From IMG/VR virus record IMGVR_UViG_3300034072_001228, positions 1 through 37,412 of that record: a DNA stretch of 37,412 nt. One strand, written 5' to 3'. Positions 24,705-32,429 of the stretch are shown piece by piece. The notes below the pieces were generated by a model. The model searched no databases. It was not told the DNA's origin and was given only the letters and a program-made list of their open reading frames with translations. Position 1 is the stretch's first letter. Each line of letters opens with the position of its first letter. The position numbers were made by a program, and so were the translations under genes. The stretch comes from a virus.

Positions 24705-25085
24705 TCAGAAAAACGAAAGTTGGCGGTCTGGCTCGCTACCCTTTTCGGGCGGGCCATCCATCCGGGCGAACAGGCTGTTGACGCCCGTTTCCGTCATGCC
24801 GAGCTTCGTGGCGATCTCGCCATTGCTATGCCCGGCGGCGCGATAATGGCGGGCGCGAAGCCCGCGAGCAAGGGGCACGCGCAGATAGTCGGGCGACTTG
24901 CGATCGGAGAGCCGCTTCGCTGCGACCAGGCCGACCGCCTTGGCGATCTCGCCGTCCGCATCAATCTTGCGCGGGACATAGAGGCGACGCCCACCGAAAT
25001 GCTCGGCGAGCGCAATGAAGGCGCGCTCGCCGAGCAAGGTCACCAGTTCGGCAACCAGATGTTCGGAGGTGACGCGCCGGCTCAT
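24705..25085 (-). CDS. mor: Mor-family middle transcription activator
   Basis: A 126-aa protein with the Mor/C family signature: an N-terminal dimerisation part with GERAFIALAEHFGGRRLYVPRK (GGRRLYVPR at 31-39 is the hallmark), and a C-terminal HTH near 78-107 (RARHYRAAGHSNGEIATKLGMTETGVNSL). It should activate the promoter of the following lysis and morphogenesis genes, whose first gene begins about 100 bp downstream. No second activator (C) was found, so one Mor protein may control all late genes. It overlaps the preceding small membrane protein stop by one base. The C-terminal Asp/Glu-rich tail ends RQLSFF. Confidence 0.88.
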   Translation of the reverse strand: MSRRVTSEHLVAELVTLLGERAFIALAEHFGGRRLYVPRKIDADGEIAKAVGLVAAKRLSDRKSPDYLRVPLARGLRARHYRAAGHSNGEIATKLGMTETGVNSLFARMDGPPEKGSEPDRQLSFF

Positions 25086-25240
25086 CAGATGAGCAGCCCG
25101 ATCAGCAGGCCCACGGCGAAGGCGAGCATCAGCCAGCCTGCCGGGTGGCCGCGACGGCGCACAGGCGCGCCGATCAGCGGCTGCGATTCCCAGGCCAGAT
25201 GGTGATGACCACCGCGCGCGGCATCGATGCGCCGGCTCAC
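25085..25240 (-). CDS. Small membrane protein (51 aa)
   Basis: A GTG-started ORF (GTGA overlap with the GemA stop), ending in a TGATG overlap with Mor. The protein has a soluble basic part with GGHHHLAW and one C-terminal membrane segment (AGWLMLAFAVGLLIGLLI). It is a tail-anchored layout. Position in the early operon rather than with the lysis genes makes a holin role unlikely; superinfection exclusion or host interference is possible but unproven. Confidence 0.6.
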   Translation of the reverse strand: MSRRIDAARGGHHHLAWESQPLIGAPVRRRGHPAGWLMLAFAVGLLIGLLI

Positions 25241-25965
25241 TTGCCCATCTCCTCGAACGCGCCCGCGCCGCCATGCTCGCGCAGCTTGGCGCCCAGCGCT
25301 GCCGCCATCCGCTCCAGTTCCTGCGTTTCGAACACGGCCCGGTTGGCGGCGCCCAGACCGGTCAAGCGGAATGCCGCCTCGCCCAGCAGCCAATGATCGG
25401 CGGCTATCCCCGCCCGCTTCAGCTTGGCGAGAATTGCCTCGCACAGGCGGACCTTGAGCACATGGACATAAGCGACCTTTGAAAGCCCCTTGGCCGACTG
25501 GTCCCAGCCATGGCGCTCGGCGATGGCCTTCAATGCCTCGACCAGCTTGTCACCCTGGGTCTGGTCCGCCCACTGGAACTTGGTGCAGGCCAGCTGACGG
25601 CAGGCGAAAGTCTCCAATGCCTTGTCGCCCCGGATCGCCTTGGCGGGGTCCTCGCGCACCGCGCACAGATGCGCCAGGCTGATCCACATCACCCGCGCCT
25701 TGCGCGCCAGGGGATGATCAGCACGGCGCGGCGCGCCCGGCCGCTTGGCCGAAGCGCTGAACCCGCGCCGCTCGAAATCCGCCACGACCAGGCGCAGCTG
25801 GGGCACCGTGCAATTGCCGGCGCTGGTGGTGCCCGCGACGCGCAGCAGCACGCCTTCATAGGCGTCTTCATCCAGGCCAAGCAGCTTCTTCGCGATATGC
25901 ACTTTGGCGAGCAGGATTTTGCGCGCCTTGTCATCGGCCGGGATGGCCGCTGCGGTCGAAGCCAT
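25237..25965 (-). CDS. gemA: GemA/gp16-like regulatory protein (DUF1018)
   Basis: A 242-aa protein with the DUF1018 pattern: KARKILLAKVHIAKKLLGLDEDAYEGVLLRVAG at the N-terminus (here given as two readings, LLAKVHIAKKLLGL and DEDAYEGVLL), GNCTVPQLRLVVADFERRGF, then a middle part with KARVMWISLAHLCAVRE and a C-terminal helical part. In Mu, GemA affects host gene expression and supercoiling; its role here is by family. The residues 80-90 region has a basic linker. Confidence 0.85.
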   Translation of the reverse strand: MASTAAAIPADDKARKILLAKVHIAKKLLGLDEDAYEGVLLRVAGTTSAGNCTVPQLRLVVADFERRGFSASAKRPGAPRRADHPLARKARVMWISLAHLCAVREDPAKAIRGDKALETFACRQLACTKFQWADQTQGDKLVEALKAIAERHGWDQSAKGLSKVAYVHVLKVRLCEAILAKLKRAGIAADHWLLGEAAFRLTGLGAANRAVFETQELERMAAALGAKLREHGGAGAFEEMGK

Positions 25966-25968
25966 TGG

Positions 25969-26310
25969 TCAGTCCTCCTGAAGGTTACGGTAATGATCGC
26001 GCAGCTGATCGGTGCGGCGCCGAAAATCGGCGTCGCGCGCGCGCAGCCTGGCGGCGGTCTGGTAGGCCGTTTCGATCACGCCATGCCGGCGATCGCCAAG
26101 CGCGCGGCCCAGCATGCCGTTGCTCGCCTCGATCAGCTCCCGCGACAACCACACCACGGCCGCGCGCGCCTGGACCAGCGGCCGGGTCCGGCCGGGTCCG
26201 ATCACGGCATCCTTGGGCAGATGCATCTGATAGGCCACGTCGGCGATGATGTTGGCGATCGGCGCCGGGAAACGCAGATCGCCGCTGATGTCGATGATCT
26301 GCGCCGTCAT
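25969..26310 (-). CDS. DnaA domain IV-like DNA-binding protein
   Basis: A 113-aa protein whose residues about 17-90 resemble the DNA-binding domain of DnaA without the AAA+ motor: IIADVAYQMHLPKDAVIGPGR, then RPLVQARAAVVWLSRELI, then LGRALGDRRHGVIETAYQ, the last (72-82) matching the GGRDHSTVxHA signature of DnaA. A C-terminal basic helix (RDADFRRRTDQLRDHYRN) follows. It could bind DnaA-box-like sites on phage or host DNA and affect replication start. It lies between MuB and GemA genes and overlaps the preceding small gene by ATGA. Confidence 0.75.
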   Translation of the reverse strand: MTAQIIDISGDLRFPAPIANIIADVAYQMHLPKDAVIGPGRTRPLVQARAAVVWLSRELIEASNGMLGRALGDRRHGVIETAYQTAARLRARDADFRRRTDQLRDHYRNLQED

Positions 26311-26465
26311 TGGCCCGCTCCCAGACCAAGCGACAGCATCAGCATGGTCATCACCATGAAGAACGCGGTGAAGGTCCATGCCGCGACCATCGCGGGGTTG
26401 AGCGGTTCGCCCGTAACCGGGTCGGTCAACAGCGCCTGGCGCGCTTTGGCCAGCAGCCGGATCAT
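26307..26465 (-). CDS. Small membrane protein (52 aa)
   Basis: A 52-codon ORF that starts with an ATGA overlap of the MuB stop and ends with an ATGA overlap of the DnaA-like gene, so it is bound into the coupled operon. Translated from the sequence: a short N-terminal RLLAKARQALLTDPVTGEP part, then a membrane segment rich in Met and Phe (WTFTAFFMVMTMLMLSLGLG), ending GAGQ. No family recognised. A membrane role next to MuB is odd. Confidence 0.65.
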   Translation of the reverse strand: MIRLLAKARQALLTDPVTGEPLNPAMVAAWTFTAFFMVMTMLMLSLGLGAGQ

Positions 26466-27451
26466 GCCGCCACCGGACGGCTGGCGCGCTGGGCAAAGGC
26501 CTCGGCGATATGCTTACCGGTCAGTTCTTCGCCCTTCGACCGGGCAATGGTGACCGCCACTTCCAGGGTGAAGGTGCAATCACGCAGGCCGCCTGGCCGG
26601 GATGCGATATCCTTGAGGATCGCCACCGCCTTCTCATCATGAACGCCCCAGGCGGCCGCCTGCGCCTCGGCATCCTCGGGATAGGCCTGGGCAATGACCA
26701 TCGTCTGGCTGACGCGGCTGAACAGCTGGGCCAGATAGGGCGCGGTGCGGGACGTGCCCTCCATCTGCGAGGAAACATGCTCATTACCGACCAGCAGCAC
26801 GCCCACCGTGATCTCGCGCTCATCCCACCAGCCGCGAATTTCCTCCAGCATGTCGATGTTCAGATGCTGCGCGTCGTCGAAGATCAGCAGCGCATTCTTG
26901 AATTTCAGTTCCGACACGACCCAACGCGACAGATCGTCGCTGGAACCGCGCGCGGCCTTGTTGCCCATGGCGATCAGCACCGCCTTGCAGAGCGCCGTGA
27001 TCGTCTTCATCGACTTACGACAGCGGATGAAATAGGCGTTCGACGCCCGGTTGGTATACTCGATCAGCCCTTCCGTCTTGCCCACGCCAGGCGTGCCGAC
27101 CAGCACCCCGACGCGTCCGCGCTGCGCCCAGGTGGCAAGGCTCATAGCCATCCGCGCCGCGCGGGTTTCGAAGAAGGGCGGGATTTCAGGCGCCTCGATC
27201 CGAAGCTCTTCCTGCGCCTTCAGCGTCTGACGGTAGCGATAGACCTCCTGCGCAATCTTCTCATTGCCGCGCTCAAACTTGGAATTGTTGTAGGTGCCGC
27301 CGCAAAAGGCCGAGAGGGTCGATCCGGCGCGACCGATCGGATTTTCCAAGCGGGTCCAGCTGAAGCCGGTTTCGGCCTTGTGCGCGATCAGCCATTCGCG
27401 CTGGTCCAGAACGAAATCGGGGGTGGCTTCTATTTCGTTGATGTTGATCAT
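26462..27451 (-). CDS. MuB-like transposition ATPase
   Basis: A 329-aa protein. The N-terminus (FSWTRLENPIGRAGSTLSAF near 30-49) is a helix-turn-helix-like DNA-binding part, then a AAA+ domain has Walker A at 119-126 (GTPGVGKT) and Walker B at 188-193 (LLIFDD). This fits MuB, which coats target DNA, chooses the insertion site, activates the transposase and gives target immunity. It follows the transposase gene after a 73-bp gap with a hairpin, and a GAGGA site lies before its ATG. Length is close to MuB (312 aa). Confidence 0.92.
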   Translation of the reverse strand: MININEIEATPDFVLDQREWLIAHKAETGFSWTRLENPIGRAGSTLSAFCGGTYNNSKFERGNEKIAQEVYRYRQTLKAQEELRIEAPEIPPFFETRAARMAMSLATWAQRGRVGVLVGTPGVGKTEGLIEYTNRASNAYFIRCRKSMKTITALCKAVLIAMGNKAARGSSDDLSRWVVSELKFKNALLIFDDAQHLNIDMLEEIRGWWDEREITVGVLLVGNEHVSSQMEGTSRTAPYLAQLFSRVSQTMVIAQAYPEDAEAQAAAWGVHDEKAVAILKDIASRPGGLRDCTFTLEVAVTIARSKGEELTGKHIAEAFAQRASRPVAA

Positions 27452-27479
27452 GCTAACTCATCCTCGTGCTGTACGGCAC

Positions 27480-27517
27480 GGGCCGCGCTGGAAGTTTCCT
27501 AGGCCTCGGCGCGGCCC
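27480..27517. other. Hairpin between transposase and MuB-like genes
   Basis: A 9-bp perfect inverted repeat (GGGCCGCGC at 27480-27488, GCGCGGCCC at 27509-27517, 20-base loop) fills the only sizeable gap within this part of the early operon. There is no T run, so a full terminator is unlikely; partial termination or an mRNA processing site could set the ratio of the two transposition proteins. Confidence 0.4.
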
Positions 27518-27524
27518 AAATATT

Positions 27525-29501
27525 TCACTCCACCACGCGCAGTTTGGAGACGGCCGCCACGAACTGGTCGACCTGCTCGTTTGCCACGGGTGTCTGAAGG
27601 GTCTTTGGAGCTGCTTTGAGAGCCGTGTTTCCACGGAAGCGCGCGGGCCGAACGACGCTCGCCACCAGTTCGGGCGCGGGCTTTTCGACATAGCGGCGCT
27701 GGGCTTCCAGCTGCTGGGCGCTGAGCAGGTTTTCCTGATCGCGCAGGCGGCGCACCGTCTTGCGCATATCGCCCAGCGTCTTCTTCTGCTGCTTGGCATC
27801 CTCGACGCTGTCGAACTGCGATGCGCCTACGCGATCGGCGGTGCAGATATAGTCGCCAGCCATCGAATAGACGTGGATCGGCAGGCTCAGATCGTCGGGA
27901 TCGAAGCGGATGGTGAGCAGCTTGCCGGCATGACGGCTGAGGTCGCGCGACCAGTAGCGATTGCCCACGATCCTGACCGACCCGTCCTTGCGATCGGCCT
28001 TGATCTTCTCGCCAGTCAGCAGCGCCAGGCGCAGATGCTCGGGGCTGGCCCGGCCGATCGGCGCGGTCTCGTAGCTCGCCTGGAAGGTCTGCTGATAGCT
28101 CGCACCGTTGGTGGTTTCGGTGCGACGGCCTTCCTTCTCATTATAGGCGGCCATGCCGTCGCGCACGACCTGGACGAACACGTCGAGTGGGACCGCCTTG
28201 CTGCCGTAATTCTCGGGCTTGTTGTCGATATGGTTGCCGGTATAGGCGCCCGCGCAGCGGATATCCTTGGCGATAAAATCAGCCAACGTGCGGAACGACC
28301 GTTCGATCGGCTTGGACTGGCCGCTATAAGGTTGGGCGAATTGGACGCCGATGCCCAGGCTCGGCAGCAGGCCGAGCGGATCATCCTCGCGGATGGTGAA
28401 GCGGAAGCGGTTGCGCACGCCGCCGGTCACCCATTTCGAGGCGAAGGCGCGGCCATTGTCCATCAGGCAGCGATTGGGAATCCCATAGTCGCGGAACAGA
28501 TCGGCGAAGGCCAGGCGGGTCAGCAGCGCGCTTTCCGTCTCGCCGATCCGCCAGGCCAGCATCATGGAGCTGTAAACGTCCTGGATCGCGACCATCATCG
28601 GACGCGCGATGATGTCCTTGCCGGCCGCGTCCTTGCCGAAATTGACGAACACGTCGAACTTGTGGCCGTCGATATTGACCATATCCATGGCGAACATGTG
28701 GGCTTTGCTACGCTGCTGCGGGGGAACCATATTGCGCACGGCGTCCATTCCTTTCCTCATTGCGACGATGACACGGGGATCGACCTCACGTTCGAGCTTG
28801 CGCCGGAGCGTCTTCTCGTTCGGCATCTCGATGCCGCGCGGGGCCGCATAATATTTGACGGTGTTGAAGTAGCAGCTGCTCAAGGTCGGTCGCTCGGGGC
28901 GCAGATATTCCGACTTGAAATATTGCCAGGCGCCGTCATCGACCTCGCACTCCTTGCCACCGCCCTTCCGGCGCGGGGCAAGCGCAGGGAGATAATCGGC
29001 GCGGCGAATCCCCTTCACGAGCTTGAGGTAATTGTAGATCGTACCGACGCTGTCCCCGGCCGCCTGGTGCGTGGCCTGGGCGGCGCTGGTGCGGTTCATG
29101 CCCGCCGTGACGAACCCTTCGAACATGTCGAGGATGGCCGCGCGACGTTCAGCCTCGGCCTTCACCTTGTCCGTCTGCATCTCGTACCAGGCCCAGCCCT
29201 GGGTCTGGCGCGCGATCGACACCGCGTCCTCATCATTGGCGGGCATCCAGGCGATGCCGCGCTTGACCAGTTCGGCCTTCGCCGCGTCCGGCAACAGCGA
29301 CAGGTGCCACTCCATACCGCCGCCCCGGCCGCTACCGCGTTTGCGCGCCAGCGACATGCCCTGGGCGTCCACGCGCAGCACCCAATTTTCATCGGCTGCG
29401 CGTTCGTTGATCTTACGCTTAGATTTCGGCAGGCCAGGCAATGCCAGTTGCTCCAATTCCAGTGACGTGAACCAAGTCTTTCCGCCCCCCAGTTCGATCA
29501 T
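27525..29501 (-). CDS. MuA-like DDE transposase
   Basis: A 658-aa protein. Residues 8-40 (KTWFTSLELEQLALPGLPKS and on) fit the MuA N-terminal winged DNA-binding domain; residues about 100-240 hold the end-binding HTH domains. The catalytic core has Asp278 (VNIDGHKFDVFV), Asp348 (LMDNGRAFASKW) and Glu400 (SKPIERSF), aligning with Asp269, Asp336 and Glu392 of MuA; the AGAYTG and KPENYG segments after it are also shared. A beta-barrel follows (YWSRDLSRHAGKLLTIRFDP, VYSMAGDYICTADRVG). The C-terminal basic helical region should contact the B protein. All key residues are present, so it is probably active. ATG overlaps the upstream stop. Confidence 0.95.
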   Translation of the reverse strand: MIELGGGKTWFTSLELEQLALPGLPKSKRKINERAADENWVLRVDAQGMSLARKRGSGRGGGMEWHLSLLPDAAKAELVKRGIAWMPANDEDAVSIARQTQGWAWYEMQTDKVKAEAERRAAILDMFEGFVTAGMNRTSAAQATHQAAGDSVGTIYNYLKLVKGIRRADYLPALAPRRKGGGKECEVDDGAWQYFKSEYLRPERPTLSSCYFNTVKYYAAPRGIEMPNEKTLRRKLEREVDPRVIVAMRKGMDAVRNMVPPQQRSKAHMFAMDMVNIDGHKFDVFVNFGKDAAGKDIIARPMMVAIQDVYSSMMLAWRIGETESALLTRLAFADLFRDYGIPNRCLMDNGRAFASKWVTGGVRNRFRFTIREDDPLGLLPSLGIGVQFAQPYSGQSKPIERSFRTLADFIAKDIRCAGAYTGNHIDNKPENYGSKAVPLDVFVQVVRDGMAAYNEKEGRRTETTNGASYQQTFQASYETAPIGRASPEHLRLALLTGEKIKADRKDGSVRIVGNRYWSRDLSRHAGKLLTIRFDPDDLSLPIHVYSMAGDYICTADRVGASQFDSVEDAKQQKKTLGDMRKTVRRLRDQENLLSAQQLEAQRRYVEKPAPELVASVVRPARFRGNTALKAAPKTLQTPVANEQVDQFVAAVSKLRVVE

Positions 29502-29956
29502 TTCCGGCGATTCCTCGTGATGGTCGGGTTGATGCGCTTCAGGTCTTTCTTGCGGCGCAGCAGCTTTTCGATTTCGCTGTCGATGTGGCCGATCTCGGCC
29601 GTGTAGATTTCTTCGCCAACCAGCACGGCCGCGCCGATTGCGCGCAGTTCCCGGTCGAGAAGATCGAAGCGGTTGGTCACCGCGATCAGCGCCAGCATGC
29701 GGGCGAAGCTGATATTGTGGCCGTCCCGCGCTGGGCTGGCATAGGCGTCCAGCATGGCCTTGCTGACTTCCTCATCCAGCAGGACGCTCATGGCCGCCGC
29801 GATCACCAGGCGATCGCGATCGTCATTCTTCAGCACCTCGGCGACCGTCCGCGCGACCCGTGCGTCCACGCCCGCCAGCGCAGCCGGCAGCGTTGCCGGC
29901 TGCGGCGCGTCGAACGTAAAAGCGAACTGGTCGGCAGAGGCGCGCGTCTTAGCCAC
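29498..29956 (-). CDS. Hypothetical early protein before transposase
   Basis: About 152 aa from a GTG at 29956, which has GAGGA five bases upstream; an ATG at 29998 would overlap the previous gene more. The protein is helical (VARTVAEVLKNDDRDRLVIAAAMSVLLDEEVSKAML) with a C-terminal basic tail (EKLLRRKKDLKRINPTITRNRRK) that suggests nucleic acid binding. Family not recognised. It overlaps the transposase start by ATGA, so the two are coupled; a role in transposition or its control is plausible only from context. Confidence 0.65.
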   Translation of the reverse strand: MAKTRASADQFAFTFDAPQPATLPAALAGVDARVARTVAEVLKNDDRDRLVIAAAMSVLLDEEVSKAMLDAYASPARDGHNISFARMLALIAVTNRFDLLDRELRAIGAAVLVGEEIYTAEIGHIDSEIEKLLRRKKDLKRINPTITRNRRK

Positions 29957-30152
29957 GGGAGTCCTCGTGAAAAACGCCAGCTTCCCGATCGCCGACAAAG
30001 ACGACGGTCAGGCCCGGCAGCGTCCAGACCTGGACGCGCTCACTTGGCTCCACCGGCGCAGGCCCTTCGCGCTGCGCGTCGAGCCATGCGACGATCCGGT
30101 CAGCCAGGGCGGGCGTGATCGCCGACGCATTCTTGATATTCGATCCGGCCAT
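29949..30152 (-). CDS. Small hypothetical early protein
   Basis: A 67-aa protein starting MAGSNIKNASAITPALADRI with GAAGGA seven bases before the ATG. It has an N-terminal helix and a beta hairpin (VQVWTLPGLTVVFVGDRE). Not recognised. Its stop falls inside the start region of the next gene. Confidence 0.55.
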   Translation of the reverse strand: MAGSNIKNASAITPALADRIVAWLDAQREGPAPVEPSERVQVWTLPGLTVVFVGDREAGVFHEDSRG

Positions 30153-30154
30153 GA

Positions 30155-30379
30155 TCAGTCCTTCAGCCACCAGAAACGGGGCGCCTGTTCTTCAGTCGGC
30201 GTCGGCAGGTCCCGCTTCATCATCAGGTCGGCGGTGTGGTCCGCGACCTCGGCCTGGGCGCGATGCGCCAAGGCACGCTTGCGGCGGCGCAGCTCGACGA
30301 TGGTGCAGCCCAGCGCCACGGCCTGCTCAAATTCGGTGCGGGCGCGGTTGAAGCGCTCGGCCTGGCTGGCGGCGCTCAT
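30155..30379 (-). CDS. Small helical early protein
   Basis: A 74-aa protein beginning MSAASQAERFNRARTEFEQA with an ATGA overlap of the upstream stop. It is a basic helical protein (IVELRRRKRALAHRAQAEVADH) and ends with a Trp-rich tail (PRFWWLKD). It may form a coiled coil. Family not recognised. Confidence 0.55.
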   Translation of the reverse strand: MSAASQAERFNRARTEFEQAVALGCTIVELRRRKRALAHRAQAEVADHTADLMMKRDLPTPTEEQAPRFWWLKD

Positions 30380-30693
30380 GACCGGGTCCATTCGATCTGG
30401 CGGACTTCGCCAAGAATGCGCCGGATATCGTCTTCCCAACGCATCAGGATGTCGACGGTGAAGTCGACGCCACTCTCTATGACTGGGCGGCGTGGATCGA
30501 TACCCGGCACGCGCAGGCCAACGACATCACCAAAATCGTCCAGGATCGCCTGCTCCTGGACGACGGCAAGCAACTCCTCAATATCGTGAGGGTGATTTGC
30601 GGTGCAGACCAGGATGGAGCCGTCCGGTTCGGGCACATTGCCGATGAACTCGATCAGGCCGCTGGCCCACACGATCATTTTGCGGATCGTCAT
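30376..30693 (-). CDS. Hypothetical early protein
   Basis: A 105-aa acidic protein (MTIRKMIVWASGLIEFIG, a central HPHDIEELLAVVQEQAIL helix, then a beta part and a C-terminal ILMRWEDDIRRILGEVRQIEW helix). Not recognised. Four-base overlaps on both sides place it in the coupled early operon. Confidence 0.6.
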   Translation of the reverse strand: MTIRKMIVWASGLIEFIGNVPEPDGSILVCTANHPHDIEELLAVVQEQAILDDFGDVVGLRVPGIDPRRPVIESGVDFTVDILMRWEDDIRRILGEVRQIEWTRS

Positions 30694-31388
30694 GCAGCTA
30701 TCTCCAGTTGAGGAAGCGCGCCCACCCGGCGCAGATCGAAGTCACGGTCGATCAGCTTCTGGGCGGCGGTGCGGGGCGGAATGATGCGGGTGATGGTTTC
30801 GGTCGCGCGCTCGCGCGTATCCCAGACATACCAGGCATAATCGGTCTTTCCGCGCTTCCAGGCGGTCAGCTTGCCAGTGGCCGGATCGCGATAGCCCAGC
30901 GCATCGCCGGGCGGCATCGAGGGGCGATCGCAGAACTCCAGAATGAAGCGCGGCGGATACTGCTCGGCGAACAGCGGATAGCGCTTCTCGCTAGCGCGCC
31001 AGCGGATTGGCAGCAGCGCGCAGACCAGGCCGTCAGCAAGCATCAGGGCACGGCGTACGCAGCGCTCGGCGATGTCCTGCTCATAGCCATAGGGCGGGTT
31101 GAACACGATGTTCAGCCGCGCCATGCGCTCCATCAGGTGAACCTGCTGGCCGAGGAAATCATGCTCGCCCATGAACAGCCGGCGCGGATCGTTCGACCAG
31201 CGATCGACCAGATCGGTGCCGACAGCGGCGAAGCCGGCGACAGAGAAAGCCGTAGGGATCGTGCCCAGGCCGCAGCACGGGTCCCAGATCATCGCCGCAG
31301 GATCGAAAGCGACCATCTGCATCAGCGCACGGACGGTCCAGGTCTGTTCGACGTACCAGTCCTGCGGATGGCGATCGGGGGCGATCAT
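30690..31388 (-). CDS. DNA adenine methyltransferase-like protein
   Basis: About 232 aa from the ATG at 31388 (ATGA overlap; a longer reading to 31577 runs through the double-HTH gene). It has the Rossmann SAM-binding motif DPCCGLGT at 36-43, an acidic loop AVGTDLVDRW at 55-64, and the catalytic NPPY at 97-100, typical of N6-adenine DNA methylases. A separate recognition domain is not obvious, so it may be short-specificity or act in concert with another protein. In Mu the Mom system modifies adenines to block restriction; this gene could do a similar job but is early, not late. Confidence 0.8.
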   Translation of the reverse strand: MIAPDRHPQDWYVEQTWTVRALMQMVAFDPAAMIWDPCCGLGTIPTAFSVAGFAAVGTDLVDRWSNDPRRLFMGEHDFLGQQVHLMERMARLNIVFNPPYGYEQDIAERCVRRALMLADGLVCALLPIRWRASEKRYPLFAEQYPPRFILEFCDRPSMPPGDALGYRDPATGKLTAWKRGKTDYAWYVWDTRERATETITRIIPPRTAAQKLIDRDFDLRRVGALPQLEIAA

Positions 31389-31804
31389 GCGCCACACCGT
31401 TCGGGATGGGCGCGGCGCAGGGCGGCGAGCAACGCATCGGAGCTGCGGGCTGTTGCAGCCTCGCCGGTCGCCAGATCGGTTGCACCCTCCCGCATGTAGG
31501 CGACAATTTTCTGTGCCGTTTCCCGACGAATATTCAGACGCGCGGCAATCTCGCCGTAGGACCTGCCTTCGTCCCACAAGTCCATGATCGCGGTTTCAAG
31601 CGCGGCGGTCGTGATCCCATATTTGCCACGTTCGCAAGGCGCGCCCGTGCCGCCACGGCTCTTCGCCCGATGCCCGCTCGCCAGCAGCGCGCTGGCAGTG
31701 CTGACGGTAACGCCGAGCGCATCCGCAATCTGGCGATTGCTTGCCCCCGAGGCTTGGAGCGCCAGCGCACGCGCCGTCCGGGTTTCTCCCGCATCGTTGG
31801 TCAC
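31385..31804 (-). CDS. Double helix-turn-helix regulator
   Basis: A 139-aa protein from a GTG at 31804 that overlaps the upstream stop (GTGA). It contains two HTH units: ALQASGASNRQIADALGVTV at about 16-35 and LWDEGRSYGEIAARLNIRRE at about 79-98. The spacing and the KSRGGTGAPCERGKYG linker suggest recognition of a bipartite site. A role as an early regulator or as a partner of the downstream methyltransferase is inference. The ATG-started reading at 31975 would run 170 bases into the zinc-ribbon-like gene and is rejected. Confidence 0.65.
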   Translation of the reverse strand: MTNDAGETRTARALALQASGASNRQIADALGVTVSTASALLASGHRAKSRGGTGAPCERGKYGITTAALETAIMDLWDEGRSYGEIAARLNIRRETAQKIVAYMREGATDLATGEAATARSSDALLAALRRAHPERCGA

Positions 31805-32127
31805 AGACGCCTCCCATTGGCATAGGTGACGCGCGCGCCATCGGCCGCGATCGCCACGGTGGACATCGATTGTGCGGGGGTGCGGGGCGCGCGGCGCAGA
31901 TGATCCTGGCAGTCGCGGAAGGCGACGCCATAGGCCCGGTTCAACTGCTCCTGATCGTCGCGCGGCGCCCGGCAATGAGCGGCACGGGCGGCGTTATAGG
32001 CCGCCAGCACCGTCTGACGCAGTTCCAGGGGCAGCGCGAACCAGTGATCCTTGCAGAACCAGCCCTTGGTGATCTGGGCACGGCATCCTTCGGCCGAGCA
32101 GCTGGTATGATGGCGGGCGCCTATCAT
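31801..32127 (-). CDS. Small zinc-ribbon-like early protein
   Basis: A 108-aa protein with CSAEGC (Cys10, Cys15) followed by FCKDHW (Cys25, His28), which could form a zinc-binding knuckle, then a helical part (PLELRQTVLAAYNAARAAHC) and a C-terminal beta end. Probably a DNA- or protein-binding adaptor. Family not named with confidence. ATGA overlap with the upstream gene. Confidence 0.6.
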   Translation of the reverse strand: MIGARHHTSCSAEGCRAQITKGWFCKDHWFALPLELRQTVLAAYNAARAAHCRAPRDDQEQLNRAYGVAFRDCQDHLRRAPRTPAQSMSTVAIAADGARVTYANGRRL

Positions 32128-32429
32128 GACCGGTCCTCGGCGCGCATCCGGCGTTCGAGTAGCGAGAGCCGCGTTTGAACAGCTGGCGGGTAGACGCGGT
32201 GAGCGGCGCCGACGACAGCGGGCAAGCCGCGCCAGACCTGGGCGTGATCGGTATGGATCACCTCCGGCCGGCCAAGGCGGCGCGCTATCTTTTGGATCGC
32301 GGGAGCTACAACCCGGCGATCCGTGCTGCTGATTTCGGCGGTTTCGAAGCGATCACATGGCTGAGTGAGGACACAGAGCCTGAATTTGCCATCCCGCTTG
32401 CGCAAAATATCGATGGTCCAGCTGCTCAT
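32124..32429 (-). CDS. Hypothetical early protein
   Basis: A 101-aa protein beginning MSSWTIDILRKRDGKFRLCV (ATGA overlap with the upstream stop; a start at 32615 lies inside that gene and is rejected). It is mixed alpha/beta with a Leu/Arg-rich end (TRLSLLERRMRAEDRS). Not recognised. Confidence 0.55.
   Translation of the reverse strand: MSSWTIDILRKRDGKFRLCVLTQPCDRFETAEISSTDRRVVAPAIQKIARRLGRPEVIHTDHAQVWRGLPAVVGAAHRVYPPAVQTRLSLLERRMRAEDRS

Noticed and set aside
27294-29465. Plus-strand ORF of 723 codons opposite the transposase
   Set aside because: Antisense to a gene with clear catalytic residues; composition is that of a shadow frame.
31389-31577. N-terminal extension of the methyltransferase
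   Set aside because: It runs through the double-HTH gene and reads as low-complexity Arg/Cys-rich shadow; the ATGA start is better.
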